NCBI RefSeq assembly: GCF_031082405.1
Contig: NZ_JAVHJU010000059.1
Span: forward strand, 124,001-188,000
Source: Amycolatopsis sp. A133
GTDB taxonomy: Bacteria > Actinomycetota > Actinomycetes > Mycobacteriales > Pseudonocardiaceae
Direction: 5' to 3'
Length of the DNA stretch: 64,000 nt
The translations under genes were made by a program, and so were the position numbers. Below, one piece after another: positions 50,358-59,455 of the stretch. The first letter of the stretch is position 1. Every line of letters starts with the position of its first letter. Below the pieces are notes generated by a model. It searched no databases. It had not been told where the DNA came from and saw only the letters and a list, made by a program, of their open reading frames with translations.

Positions 50358-51664
50358 CGGGTGAACGCCAGGAGCTCGCGGCGTTGCTCCTCGCACAGGG
50401 GACGAGGATCGACGGAGTGCCGCTGGAGGAGGGCGAATCCCGCCTCGAGGTGGTCGGCCGCGGGCTGGCCGGTGCGGGTGTCCGGCCCGGCGATCCGGTC
50501 GTGCTCGCGGACTTGCGGGGCCGGGACCTGCTGCTGGCGGCCGTCGCCGCGTGGCGGCTGGACGCGGTTCCGGCGCCGGTGCCGATGAGCTCGGGCGGAA
50601 CCGCCGCGCTCGCTGGTGCATGCCGGGTGGGGACGGACCTGGCAGTCGCGCCGAAGGTGGCGGACGCGCCGGCCCTGGGCCTGGACGGCACGGCGGTGCT
50701 CCACCTCAGCTCGGGCAGCACCGGCCGGCCCAAGGTGGTCAAGCGGGGGGTGGGCAGCCTGGTCGTCGAGGCCGACGGGTACCGGGTCGGACTGGCGCTG
50801 GTGCCAGAGGACCGCGTGGCGGTCCCCATTCCCCTCGCGCACTCCTTGGGCTGGGGTGTCGCGGTCAGCGCGCTCGTCAACGGCAGCAGCATCGAAGTGA
50901 CGCCGTTGGCGGGTGCCGGTTCCGTGGCGCGGCGGATCGACTCGGGCGCCGTCTCCGTGGTGGCGATGACCCCGCCCCTGGCGCGGGTTCTCGTTGCGAC
51001 CCAGCGGCGGGGTGACGGCGGGCTGCGCACCGCGGTGGTCGGAGCGGGCCCGGTTTCCGGTGAACTCGCCGACGCATTCCGCACGCGGTTCGGTGTCTCC
51101 CCGCTGCGCGGGTACGGATCCTCCGAAACGGGTGGGACGTTCTGCGGGACGGAGGGGATCGGGCGGGCGTTGCCGGGGGTCGAAGTGGCCCGGCCCCAGC
51201 CGGGGGAGACCGGCGAGCTCGTGCTGCGGCTGGCGGCTCCGCTGCAGGGGTACCTCGACAGCGGCGAACCACCCTCGCACGAGTGGTGGACGGGTGACGT
51301 CGTCCGGCGCGAACCCGGCGGCACCGTGCGGTTCGTCGAACGGATCCGCGGTCCGCTCCGCCTCAACGGCCGGTTCGTCGACGTTTCGGCGATGGACGTG
51401 GACCTGCGCTCGCAGCCGGGTGTCGACGACGTCCACTTCCTCGTGGTACCCCGGCAATCGGCTCCGGAGATCGAGGACTTCTTCGTCGTGGTCGCGGGAT
51501 CCGAGGTCGCCGAAGCGGCGCTGACGGACCGCGTGGAGCTCGTCGCGGCCGGATTGCCCGTCCCCCGGCTGGTCCGGTGCGATCGGCTGCCCTCGACCGC
51601 GATCGGCAAACCGGACCGGGACGCAATGATCGCGCTGGTGAGAAAGGACGACGCCGTTGCCTGA
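50354..51664 (+). CDS. AMP-forming adenylation enzyme (ANL superfamily)
   Basis: 436 residues, compact for the family. Motifs: A3 HLSSGSTGRPKVVKR, A5 GYGSSETGGTF, A7 EWWTGDVVRR, A8-like region and A10 STAIGKPDRDA with the catalytic Lys. It would activate a carboxylate as acyl-AMP and load the carrier protein encoded next (8-nt overlap). The small N-terminal domain suggests an acyl- or aryl-CoA-ligase-like or free-standing A domain; specificity residues cannot be assigned safely by eye. Confidence 0.88.
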   Translation: MTGERQELAALLLAQGTRIDGVPLEEGESRLEVVGRGLAGAGVRPGDPVVLADLRGRDLLLAAVAAWRLDAVPAPVPMSSGGTAALAGACRVGTDLAVAPKVADAPALGLDGTAVLHLSSGSTGRPKVVKRGVGSLVVEADGYRVGLALVPEDRVAVPIPLAHSLGWGVAVSALVNGSSIEVTPLAGAGSVARRIDSGAVSVVAMTPPLARVLVATQRRGDGGLRTAVVGAGPVSGELADAFRTRFGVSPLRGYGSSETGGTFCGTEGIGRALPGVEVARPQPGETGELVLRLAAPLQGYLDSGEPPSHEWWTGDVVRREPGGTVRFVERIRGPLRLNGRFVDVSAMDVDLRSQPGVDDVHFLVVPRQSAPEIEDFFVVVAGSEVAEAALTDRVELVAAGLPVPRLVRCDRLPSTAIGKPDRDAMIALVRKDDAVA

Positions 51665-51965
51665 CCATGAACTCCTCGTCGCGACCCAGCTTGCGGAGAC
51701 CCTGGCCGAACGGGGAATCTCGGCCGGGACCGCGGAAGAGATCGTCCGGAATTACGAGTGGTGCCACCGGGACTTCGCGCTGCTCGGCCTGGGTTCCTTG
51801 GACTGGCTCGCCATCGCGGTCAAGGTCGAGGCTGCGGCCGGTGTGGAGCTACCGGAATACGCGTTGCTTGAACCGGAGCACCGGTGCGTGAGCGGGTGGG
51901 CCGCGGCCCTGACTCCGGCGGTCCCGACTGCGTTCGCGAACAGTGAAACCAGGAGGTCGGAATGA
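51657..51965 (+). CDS. Free-standing acyl/peptidyl carrier protein
   Basis: 102 residues from TTG 51657, overlapping the adenylation gene. Four-helix carrier pattern with the phosphopantetheine-attachment Ser47 in LLGLGSLDWLAIAVKVEA, followed by the GVELPEYALLE loop. Coupled on both sides (4-nt overlap with the 2OG gene). Probably carries the acid activated by the adjacent adenylation enzyme so that the 2OG oxygenase or radical SAM can act on it. A phosphopantetheinyl transferase is not encoded in the window. Confidence 0.85.
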   Translation: MPDHELLVATQLAETLAERGISAGTAEEIVRNYEWCHRDFALLGLGSLDWLAIAVKVEAAAGVELPEYALLEPEHRCVSGWAAALTPAVPTAFANSETRRSE

Positions 51966-52678
51966 GAGTCTCCCAGCGTGGCAAGCGGTTCGTAGTCATC
52001 GACGACTTCCTCGACGATGCGAAGCTAGCGTCGGCGCGGGGCATACTCACCCGTCCCGGCTTCACCGAGGCGGAGAGCGTCATTTCGCCGGAGGAGGACG
52101 GCGTTGCCTTCCGGGCGAAAGGCATCCAGTACCGGGACGAGCTCAGTGCTGCCGGCGTGGGGGGACGGCCCGGTCACTACGAAGAGCTCGTGCGGATCGT
52201 GCACCGCGAGCGCGAGTTCTACGGTGAGTGGGGGACCGAGTGGAACCGGATCGCGTTCACCTTCTGGAAGTACCCGGCCGGCAGCAGGCTCGGCTGGCAC
52301 AACGACGCCGGACTCGGCAGGCGAGGCGAGTTCATCCTGTTCCTCCACCAGACCTGGCGCCCGTCGTGGGGCGGCGAACTGTTGCTGCTCGACGTCGATC
52401 CCGAGGAACTGCGTGGGGTCGAGGCCGCGGGTGGTACGCCCGTGGCGCGGATGGAGGCGTTCCTCGACGCCTGCCCGATCAGCCCGGTGGCGATCGCGCC
52501 GAAACCGAACCGACTGGTCTTGGTGAAGGCCGAGACGGTCCACCAGATCCACCGCGTCGACGAGACGGCGGGTGAATCGTTGCGGTGCACGCTCACGGGC
52601 TTCGTTTCGCGGGACGTCCGTGATGAGAACGCGCCCAGCGCACGAGAAAGGCTGGCGGAAGCTCTTGATGTTCGCTGA
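51962..52678 (+). CDS. 2OG-Fe(II) oxygenase (prolyl-4-hydroxylase-like)
   Basis: 238 residues. Double-stranded beta-helix oxygenase with iron ligands H113 and D115 in SRLGWHNDAG and a distal His in AETVHQIHRV (H194 or H197), and Arg208 in SLRCTLTGF as the likely 2OG-binding residue. FLHQTWRPSWGGELLLLD is the P4H-like strand signature. ATGA overlap with the carrier gene suggests hydroxylation of a carrier-bound acid or amino acid, or of the peptide. Confidence 0.88.
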   Translation: MRVSQRGKRFVVIDDFLDDAKLASARGILTRPGFTEAESVISPEEDGVAFRAKGIQYRDELSAAGVGGRPGHYEELVRIVHREREFYGEWGTEWNRIAFTFWKYPAGSRLGWHNDAGLGRRGEFILFLHQTWRPSWGGELLLLDVDPEELRGVEAAGGTPVARMEAFLDACPISPVAIAPKPNRLVLVKAETVHQIHRVDETAGESLRCTLTGFVSRDVRDENAPSARERLAEALDVR

Positions 52679-53948
52679 ACGGGGGATGAATCGGCTGCGC
52701 GTGTTGCATGTCGCCGGTGCGCTGCACGGACGCCCGGAGCGGTTCCTGGCGACGGCGATGGCAGTTCTGTACCTCGGAACCGGTCTTTCGTATTCGCTGC
52801 TCACCCTGTATTGCATCCGGCACCTCGACCTGAGTCCCGTGGCGTACGGCGCGGGGATGAGCGTAGCCGCGTTGCTCGGGATCGTTTCCGCGCCGGTGAT
52901 GGGTTCGCTGGCCGACCGGTACGACGGGCACCGGCTGTACGCCCTCCTCGTGTGGATCATGTGTGTGGCCACCGCGGCGATCATCGTCGCGCCCGGCTGG
53001 CTGGCGCTGATCCTGTTGAGCGTGCTCACGATCTGCGGGCGTGGGAGTGCGGCCGTGATCGGGGCGTTGATCGGCCGCACGGTGGCCAAGGACCGGCGGA
53101 TCCGCTATCGGGCTGTGGTCAAGACGTTGAGCAACTCGACGATGTTGATCGGCCTGGGGCTGGGGGCACTCGTGCTGGCCGAGGGTTCGAAAGGAGCGTT
53201 CCGGCTCGGGTTCGCCGCCGAGGCGCTGACCTTTGTCGTGGCGGGTGCGCTCGTCTGGTTGGTGACCCCCAGGGGAAACGCGAAAGCGACGGTTCCTGAC
53301 GGGGAAGTGCGGGACCAGTCGGTCCGCCGATCCCGGTTCGAGGTGCTCAAGGACGGCAGTTTTGCGGCGCTGACCGTGCTGAACGGTGTCCTGACCTTGT
53401 CCGAGTCGATGCTCACTATCGCTTTGCCGTTGTGGGTTTCCGCGCGCATGCACGCTCCGCTCTGGCTCGTGTCGGTCGCGATGGTCGTGTACACGGTCGG
53501 AATCGTGATCCTGCAGATACCCGCCTCGCGCGGCGTGAAGGACGTGCGTACTTCGGTTCGCGCAAGCCGGCGTGGCGGCCTCCTGTTCGCCGCCGCCGCC
53601 CTGGTGTTCCCCCTGGCGGCGGTGCCTTCCGGGCTGTCGCTGGCGCTCGGCGTCGTCGTGCTCCTTGCGGTCACCGTGGTGGTGGGTGAGGTGTTCTACA
53701 CGGCGGGTTCGTGGGGGCTCGTCTACGAACTCGCGCCGGAGGAGTCGCTGGGGCAGTACCAAGGGTTCTTCAACATCGGCTTCGACCTCAGCATGATGCT
53801 CGGGCCCGCCTTGTTCGCCTGGCTGGTCGCCGACCAGAGCATGGTCGGGTGGGGAGTGCTCGCGGCGGTATTCCTGGTCGCGGCGCTCGTGATCGCACCG
53901 CTCAGCACCCGCAGCCGGAAAAACAGGCCGGTGGAAGCGCCGAGCTGA
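52668..53948 (+). CDS. MFS transporter at the end of the biosynthetic operon
   Basis: 426 residues from ATG 52668 (GGAAG 6 nt upstream, overlapping the previous stop); ATG 52686 is the alternative. About 12 membrane segments with MFS loop MGSLADRYDGHRLYALLVWI after TM2. Similar size to the exporter at 39.2-40.4 kb but only distantly alike. Probably exports the cluster product; its presence along with the first MFS suggests two export steps or a resistance role. A short ATTCGG/CCGAAT hairpin follows the stop. Confidence 0.88.
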   Translation: MFAERGMNRLRVLHVAGALHGRPERFLATAMAVLYLGTGLSYSLLTLYCIRHLDLSPVAYGAGMSVAALLGIVSAPVMGSLADRYDGHRLYALLVWIMCVATAAIIVAPGWLALILLSVLTICGRGSAAVIGALIGRTVAKDRRIRYRAVVKTLSNSTMLIGLGLGALVLAEGSKGAFRLGFAAEALTFVVAGALVWLVTPRGNAKATVPDGEVRDQSVRRSRFEVLKDGSFAALTVLNGVLTLSESMLTIALPLWVSARMHAPLWLVSVAMVVYTVGIVILQIPASRGVKDVRTSVRASRRGGLLFAAAALVFPLAAVPSGLSLALGVVVLLAVTVVVGEVFYTAGSWGLVYELAPEESLGQYQGFFNIGFDLSMMLGPALFAWLVADQSMVGWGVLAAVFLVAALVIAPLSTRSRKNRPVEAPS

Positions 53949-54361
53949 TTCGGTCCGAAAATCCGAATTGTCATAGCAGAGTTTCGTGCGGCCCTCCCTC
54001 GTTGGGGTGCTGCTTGGCGTGGCTCGGCCGGACAGCTCGTCGACCCGGACGTTCGCCCATCAGGCGGACAGCCTCGGCCGGACGGACATGGACGGCCGTG
54101 CCGGTCGATCCGTCCGCAGCGATCGGGACGAGATCGGTCACCGGCAGTGCTTGCTCATAACGCTGTCAACGCATTGATCCGCTAACCCGCTAAAGGGCCC
54201 GGTAGAGGGCGGCTGGCGTCAGTGGAGAACAGTCCGGCGATGCGGATGCGCAGCCGGCGCCACGAGCGGGCGCGCAGTAGGCCGGGCGCCGCGACGTCGA
54301 GCCCGTAGACTTCGTGCAGCTGATCTTCCGGGCGCTACCGTCACGAGACTGCGGGAAGCGG
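53949..54361. other. Intergenic region, possible relic
   Basis: No supported gene. On the minus strand about 54190-54325 one frame reads LHEVYGLDVAAPGLLRARSW then RRLRIRIAGLFST, faintly like phage tail-assembly proteins, but too short and frame-broken to call. This is the downstream boundary of the plus-strand biosynthetic operon. Confidence 0.4.
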
Positions 54362-54838
54362 TCAGTTGCGGAAATAGTCGTGGTCGTATGTGTGGAAGGC
54401 TTCTGTGACATCGCCGTCCAGGATCATGGTCAGCGCGTAGGAGATGGTCCATATCCATTCTTCCAGTCGAACTGCTTCCACGTCGTCGATATGGCCGTCC
54501 CGGCGAAGCGGGCCGGCGGAGTCGAGGCCCCAAGCCCGCGCGAAGTGGCAGATTCCGATGACGCCGGAAACCACATCGCGTGGCACCATATCGGCCTGCA
54601 ACGGTTCGGCGAGGGTTCTCAATGCCGACATGACCTCGTGGAAGTTTTCCTCCTGCAATCCGGTGAATGGCCGCAGCGAGCCAAGAAAGCCCCGCTGCCA
54701 TCGCGGGCTGTCCACATCAGGGTGCTTGCACGAATGGAATAGGAGCGTCTCGCGTGCGTCGGCAGAAGTCACCGGTAACCTCCCGACCGTGTCACGGTCA
54801 TATGCGGCCTGGCCGAGCGTCGTCTCGTCTGTCTGCAC
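54362..54838 (-). CDS. Conserved-looking hypothetical protein, helical
   Basis: 158 residues from GTG 54838; AGGA 8 nt upstream is only a fair RBS. Mostly helical, acidic, soluble, with several Trp/His (LFHSCKHPDVDSPRWQRGFL, EEWIWTISYALTMILDGD, FHTYDHDYFRN). The composition is that of a real protein, but I do not recognise the family. Transcribed opposite to the cluster and separated from it by 0.4 kb. Confidence 0.6.
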   Translation of the reverse strand: MQTDETTLGQAAYDRDTVGRLPVTSADARETLLFHSCKHPDVDSPRWQRGFLGSLRPFTGLQEENFHEVMSALRTLAEPLQADMVPRDVVSGVIGICHFARAWGLDSAGPLRRDGHIDDVEAVRLEEWIWTISYALTMILDGDVTEAFHTYDHDYFRN

Positions 54839-55042
54839 GGAGGCGATCCTGACGTTGTTCCACGAAGCGCTACCGTATCAGAGAAAGCAGCGTCTGAAGT
54901 GAGGTACGCTGGGTACCCTCGTGATGAGTGGCGTTGAGGAAAGCTTCCGTTTTGTCGCTGCCGGCGGTCGACTCCACGAGCGTGGGGACAGCCTGATCCG
55001 CAGCGAACGTTCGCGTGGAAACCGACTACACCGCGGCGTCGT

Positions 55043-55260
55043 GGATGCCATGTACACCGCCAGGATGTAGTTGGGGTGCCGGTCGCGGTCCTTGCGGGCG
55101 CGCTCGTAGCGCGTGGTCGTGCGCGGGCCGGCATGGTGGGCTGCGATCTGGGCGTCGCGTAGGTCGACGCCGGCGTCGAGCATGGTGGTGACGAAGGTGT
55201 GGCGGAGCACGTGTGGGTGCATTCGCGGCAGTCGCACGACTGACGCCCTCGGCCGGCCTG
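55043..55260 (-). pseudogene. Tyrosine recombinase (integrase) C-terminal fragment
   Basis: Minus-strand frame gives MHPHVLRHTFVTTMLDAGVD then LRDAQIAAHHAGPRTTTRY and ERARKDRDRHPNYILA. These are box II of tyrosine recombinases (HxLRH, then H/W and the nucleophile Tyr in TTRYERAR) and the usual end of actinobacterial transposon integrases. Everything upstream of about residue -25 relative to HVLRH is unrelated sequence, so only the last 70-80 residues survive. Confidence 0.75.
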
Positions 55261-55526
55261 CGCAGCCGGCGGGTGGCGCAGTGTCGGTCCCTGCGTACGC
55301 CTCGTCGATTGAGCAGGGTCGGGCCGCGATCGCGGTGACCGACGGCTCGGTCGATCGCCCGTCTGACTCCTGCATCCAGCGCACGTACAGCTCAATCTGC
55401 GGCATGTGAGTGCGTCGAAGAGCCGGGCGCGGACAAATGGGTGGTGACGTGGGGCGGCGATCGGCACAATGAGCGGAGTGCAGTCCGGAACCACACCAGC
55501 CGACGACCAAGTTCCGCCCCTGGGCG

Positions 55527-55760
55527 GTGAACGACGTGCCTGACCACCGGCGCCACGCGGCGCCGTCCGTCACGATCCGCGAGGTTTGCGAAGACGACTG
55601 GCCCCGGGTTTGGCCGATCATCCACGACGTCATCACCGAGCAGCAGACTTTTCTTACGCCCCACCATGAGCGAGGTCGATGCCAAGCGGATGTGGCTATT
55701 GGGCGCATCAGCAAGGGCGGCCCACCCCGGGAGACGTTGGTCTCCGCATCATGTGGCTGG
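55527..55760 (+). pseudogene. Frame-shifted GNAT acetyltransferase N-terminus
   Basis: Reads VTIREVCEDDWPRVWPIIHDVI, then QQTF; after a frame change the sequence continues PTMSEVDAKRMWLLGA. Together these match the start of phosphinothricin-type GNATs (tIR.at.eDwp.iwpi...). The acetyl-CoA-binding part is absent, replaced by unrelated sequence before the next gene. Relic. Confidence 0.55.
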
Positions 55761-55918
55761 ATCTGCGACGCCCAGGACACACGACCATCTGGTTCGACCC
55801 CCGCTCCGGCACGACTGGTGTCACCCGCGAGTCTTCGTGTCATCGGTCCGTGGTCGTCTCAACCGCGGGCGGCATGCTCCTCGGGATCGCTGCCGCCGCC
55901 TACCCGCAGCAGCTGTCC

Positions 55919-56788
55919 ATGACCGTCGAAACAACTCCGGCCATCGATGCCGCGCTGGCGAGGCGTCTGGTCGACACGCAGTTCCCGCAGTGGGCCGAGT
56001 TGCCGCTGCTTCGGCACGCCCCGTCCGGCTCGGATCATGTGATCTACCGGCTGGGCGAGAAGCTGTCCGTTCGGCTGCCTCGCCATGCCGGCGCGATCAG
56101 ACAGGCGGGAAAGGAAGCCGAGTGGCTGCCCCGGCTGGCCTCGCACCTGCCTCTGGCCATCCCCGTCGTGGTGGAGGTGGGCGAGCCGGACTTCGGCTAT
56201 CCGTGGCCGTGGGCGGTGTCACGCTGGCTGGATGGCGAGGTGGCGACCGTCGATGCCCTGTCCGGCTCGCACGAAGCCGCCGGTGTGCTGGCCGAGTTCC
56301 TGACAGCACTCCACCGGTTGGCCGCCGACACCGCCGAGCACCTCACCGGTCGGCCGCTGGCCGCGCGGGACGCGGCGACGCGATCTGCCTTTACGAAGGT
56401 CGGCGACGCCTTCGACACCGCGGCGATGGCCGAGCTGTGGGATGCGGCTCTCGCCGCCCCTGGGTGGGACCGTTCACCGGTCTGGTTCCACGGCGATCTC
56501 CACACCGGCAACCTGCTGACGACCAGCGGCCGCCTCAGCGCCGTCATCGACTTCGGTGAGCTTGGTGTGGGCGATCCGGCGCGCGATCTGACCATTGCCT
56601 TCACCCTCATGTCGGCTGAGACGCGAGCCACCTTCCGCGCCGCGCTCGATGTGGACGACGCCACCTGGACTCGCGGTCGCGGCTGGGCCTTGGCCACCGG
56701 TTTGAACGCCTACGTCACCTATGCCGCTGTCAACCCCCGCGTCGCCGCACAGACCATCCGCCAGATCACCCAGGCCCTCGCCGGCTGA
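55919..56788 (+). CDS. APH-family phosphotransferase (aminoglycoside/macrolide-kinase-like)
   Basis: 289 residues from ATG 55919; upstream in-frame sequence is relic DNA. Blocks: GSDHVIYRLGEKLSVRLPRH with the ATP Lys/Arg region, PWAVSRWLDGE hinge, catalytic VWFHGDLHTGNLLTTSGRL and the metal-binding Asp in VIDFGELGVGDPARDL. Intact APH fold. Could be an antibiotic kinase or a metabolite kinase; no cluster link. The gene lies in a relic-rich stretch, so horizontal acquisition is possible. Confidence 0.88.
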   Translation: MTVETTPAIDAALARRLVDTQFPQWAELPLLRHAPSGSDHVIYRLGEKLSVRLPRHAGAIRQAGKEAEWLPRLASHLPLAIPVVVEVGEPDFGYPWPWAVSRWLDGEVATVDALSGSHEAAGVLAEFLTALHRLAADTAEHLTGRPLAARDAATRSAFTKVGDAFDTAAMAELWDAALAAPGWDRSPVWFHGDLHTGNLLTTSGRLSAVIDFGELGVGDPARDLTIAFTLMSAETRATFRAALDVDDATWTRGRGWALATGLNAYVTYAAVNPRVAAQTIRQITQALAG

Positions 56789-56856
56789 ACAACGCTTGCG
56801 AGGCGAGGTGGTTCAGGCGAGGCGAACATCGAGAACACGGCCGAGTCCTCCCCTGC

Positions 56857-57069
56857 TCACGTCGCGTCTTCGGTGAGCAGGGGTACGGGCGCAGCCGGTG
56901 TCGTGGCCGGGTCGGTGGGGGAGCGGTCCGCGGTGGCGAGCTTGGGCGACAGTGCGGGAACGACGCGGTTGCGGCCGGTTTTCTTCGCGTGCAGCAACGC
57001 CCGGTCGGCCGCGAGAAGAAGCAACTCGCTCGAGACGACTTCCATCCAGGCTGGCGAGGCAACCCTCAC
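56857..57069 (-). pseudogene. GGDEF-domain C-terminal relic
   Basis: Minus-strand ELLLLAADRALLHAKKTGRN followed by RVV matches the end of diguanylate cyclase domains (eLL.aADrALy.AK..GRNrv). No GGDEF signature or start remains nearby. The rest of 56789-57347 has no gene apart from the terminator at its end. Confidence 0.6.
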
Positions 57070-57303
57070 CCGCCCGTCGGGTTCGTAGAACTTCGTTTGA
57101 GGGAGCGACCAAACAGAGACTCGCCTTCGATCGAGTTGCGCGCGAAGCGCGGTCGCAGGATGACGATACGCGTCTCGCGTAACTGGTCATCTACGCGAAA
57201 CCGTCCGTCAAGGTGAACCTGACGCAGCAGCGCGGGAATGTCGGTGGTCGGGTTTGACCACGATCATCAGGTTTCGGCCGCTGCTTTGCGGCTGGCGTGC
57301 GAG

Positions 57304-57341
57304 CCTGGCCTGGATTCGTGGGGCCACGGATCCAGGCCAGG
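57304..57341 (-). terminator. Hairpin terminator of the dienelactone hydrolase gene
   Basis: 18-bp arms (57304-57321 and 57324-57341) with one mismatch and a 2-nt gap, 6 bp past the stop at 57348. Confidence 0.75.
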
Positions 57342-57347
57342 GGGACC

Positions 57348-58094
57348 TCAGCTGTTGGCCAGAGTGCGGTTCAGGAGAGCGCGCAGGCGGTCCCAGTGGC
57401 GCCTCAGCCCGGCGGAGCTGAAAGCGTCGGTGTCGGCCATGGTGAAACCGTGGACCGTGCCGGGGTAGATCTCGGAGGTGTAGTCGACACCCGCGGTGTC
57501 CAGGGTCTGGTTGAGCTCGCCGAGGGCCTCGGGCGTTAGGTCTGTTTCGGCGTGGCCGAGGTGGACCTGGGCGGTGATCTTGGAGAGGAGGCGGTGCAGG
57601 CCGTCGGGCCCGTCTGCAACGACGGGGCAGTGGAATCCGGCGACGGCGGCCACCTGGCTGGGGTGGGCCGAGGCGGTGCGGATCGCCAGGAGTCCGCCGA
57701 TGCAGTAGCCGGTCACCGCGACCGGTCCGGCGCTGACCTCGGGCTGGGTGGTGAGGAACCTGAGGTAGGCGTCGGCGTCGCTCAGGACACGTTCGGTGGT
57801 GTGCGCCTCGATCATCGGCATCAGCCGGGCGAAGATCGCGGGCCGGGCTTCTTCTCCGATGTGCTCGGGGAGTTCGAGCACCGGCGCCGGGCCGTACCGG
57901 TAGAAGAGGTTGGGGACGAGCACGTAGTACCCGTACCCGGCCAGTTCGCGGGCCATCTCCCGCAGCACGGGCCGGATGCCGAAGCCGTCCGCGTACATCA
58001 GCACACCTGGGTGTCGCTCACCACCGTCAGGGAAAGTGGCGAAAGCGTCGGCGTGGCCGTCCGCAGTGGGAATGTGCAGTGTCTTGGTGGGCAA
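57348..58094 (-). CDS. Dienelactone hydrolase family protein
   Basis: 248 residues from TTG 58094 (AGGAGA 6 nt upstream), beginning with LPTKTLHIPTADGHADAF. Alpha/beta-hydrolase of the DLH type: nucleophile Cys in VAVTGYCIGGLLAIRTA, catalytic His in YPGTVHGFTM, and the acidic region around AETDLTPEALGEL. Family members open lactone rings in aromatic catabolism, but many are general esterases. Monocistronic. Confidence 0.88.
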   Translation of the reverse strand: MPTKTLHIPTADGHADAFATFPDGGERHPGVLMYADGFGIRPVLREMARELAGYGYYVLVPNLFYRYGPAPVLELPEHIGEEARPAIFARLMPMIEAHTTERVLSDADAYLRFLTTQPEVSAGPVAVTGYCIGGLLAIRTASAHPSQVAAVAGFHCPVVADGPDGLHRLLSKITAQVHLGHAETDLTPEALGELNQTLDTAGVDYTSEIYPGTVHGFTMADTDAFSSAGLRRHWDRLRALLNRTLANS

Positions 58095-58544
58095 GAAATT
58101 CTCCTGTCGTGGTTGATGTGTCGAGCTTGTGATCAACACGACGGAGGCGGGGCCCGCGCAGCAGCGCAAGATCCTCGATCGAACAGCGGGCCCGCACCGG
58201 CCCGTACGGCACTCAGAAGAGCACCGGGTCACCAATCCCTGCGTGGCGCAATGCCGTCCCGGTAGTCATGCTGCAGAGCCTAGCCCACTGGCCAAAGCCG
58301 ACGCCAGCAAGCTGACCAGGCGACTCCAATCCGGATCAGCCTCCTCGCGCTGGCACCGTCGAGTCGATCTCGACGATCTCCCCGGTCCGGGACGCAAGAG
58401 GTGGGGCTGGATGGTGGGCATGTCACGCGCTTCGACACGGACGTCGCCGGGGGCGCGCATGATGGTGGCTCGCGCGGACTGCGGTGGTTCGGGTGACTGT
58501 GGTGTCGCTACGCGGGTCAGCTGGCTCGCAAGAGATTTCCCAGG
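58095..58544. other. Intergenic, no supported gene
   Basis: About 450 bp; frames lack start context and family features. Presumably contains the promoter of the dienelactone hydrolase gene on the minus strand. Confidence 0.45.
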
Positions 58545-59370
58545 TTGCACGTAAAACGGGTCCAGGCGCTCATCGCACAGGCCGTTCAAGCTGGGGCTCT
58601 TGCCGTTTCCGGGGACTCGGTTAGGGCTGCGGCGGTCGATGAAACCCCGCGTCCGACCGCTTCGACTCGCGAAGACGCCGACGAGTTGGTGCGTGCGGTG
58701 GTCGTTGACCTGGAGTCTGTTGTTCGCATCACGGCGGCGGAGCCGTACCTCGAGAAGCGGATCTTCCAGATCGGTGCAGTTCGGATGGGCACGGACCCGG
58801 AGTGGGTGCAGGTGGCCCCTGAGTTCGACGTGCTGGTCGAGCTGCCGGCTGATGATGCTTGGCAGATCCGCAACGAACAGACCAGGCTGCTGCACCAGAG
58901 CGCAGCGGTTCCGGCGGCCGAGGCGCTGCTCGCTTTGCACTCGTACTGCTCGGGCGCTGACATGGTCGTCACCTACAACGGTACTGCCGCTGATTTTCCG
59001 CTGCTCGCCGAGGCGTATGCGCGAGAGGAACTGCCCGCGCTCGCGGTCACACCGGTCGACGCCCACTACTTGGCACTGGCGCTCTGGCCGACCTCAGAGA
59101 CGCACCAGCTAGCTCCCCTAGCTGACTTCGTAGGAGTTGAACGAGACGACCTGAGCTGGCACCACGCGCTCGACGACTGCCGCGGCGCGGGAGACGTTCG
59201 AGCGCCTGAACGCCAAGCCGTGGCTGGAGCGGGCGGACGGCGAGCTCGTCGCCACCGGCGTCGCGGGCAGCGGGGGAGGGGTCGCGGCACCGGGACTGCC
59301 GGCCCGGCTCACACCGCAGAAGCTGCAGATCGTGCGGCCGGCCGCGCAGGGGACAGTCCAAGTAGGACAT
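58545..59370 (+). pseudogene. Frame-shifted DEDD exonuclease-domain gene remnant
   Basis: The frame contains a DnaQ-like fold: VVVDLESVVR (first acidic motif), KRIFQIGAVRMG, MVVTYNGTAADFPLLAEAY (second) and DLSWHHALDDCRG (third). One base is out of frame right after DDCRG; in the shifted frame the protein goes on as AARETFERLNAKPWLERADG and on to LTPQKLQIVRPAAQG, then is lost. Family members with this opening are often far longer exonuclease-helicases. Pseudogene, or a sequencing error at about 59185. Confidence 0.65.
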
Positions 59371-59455
59371 CGCGGCGCAGTTGTTCCTCACGACCTTCGC
59401 CGACACTTCGCGGCCATCACCGACGCCATGCCGGACACCGGCGCTCGGGCGATCG

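Noticed and set aside
54190..54325. Phage tail-assembly-like fragment
   Set aside because: About 40 residues of faint similarity only; not enough to call.
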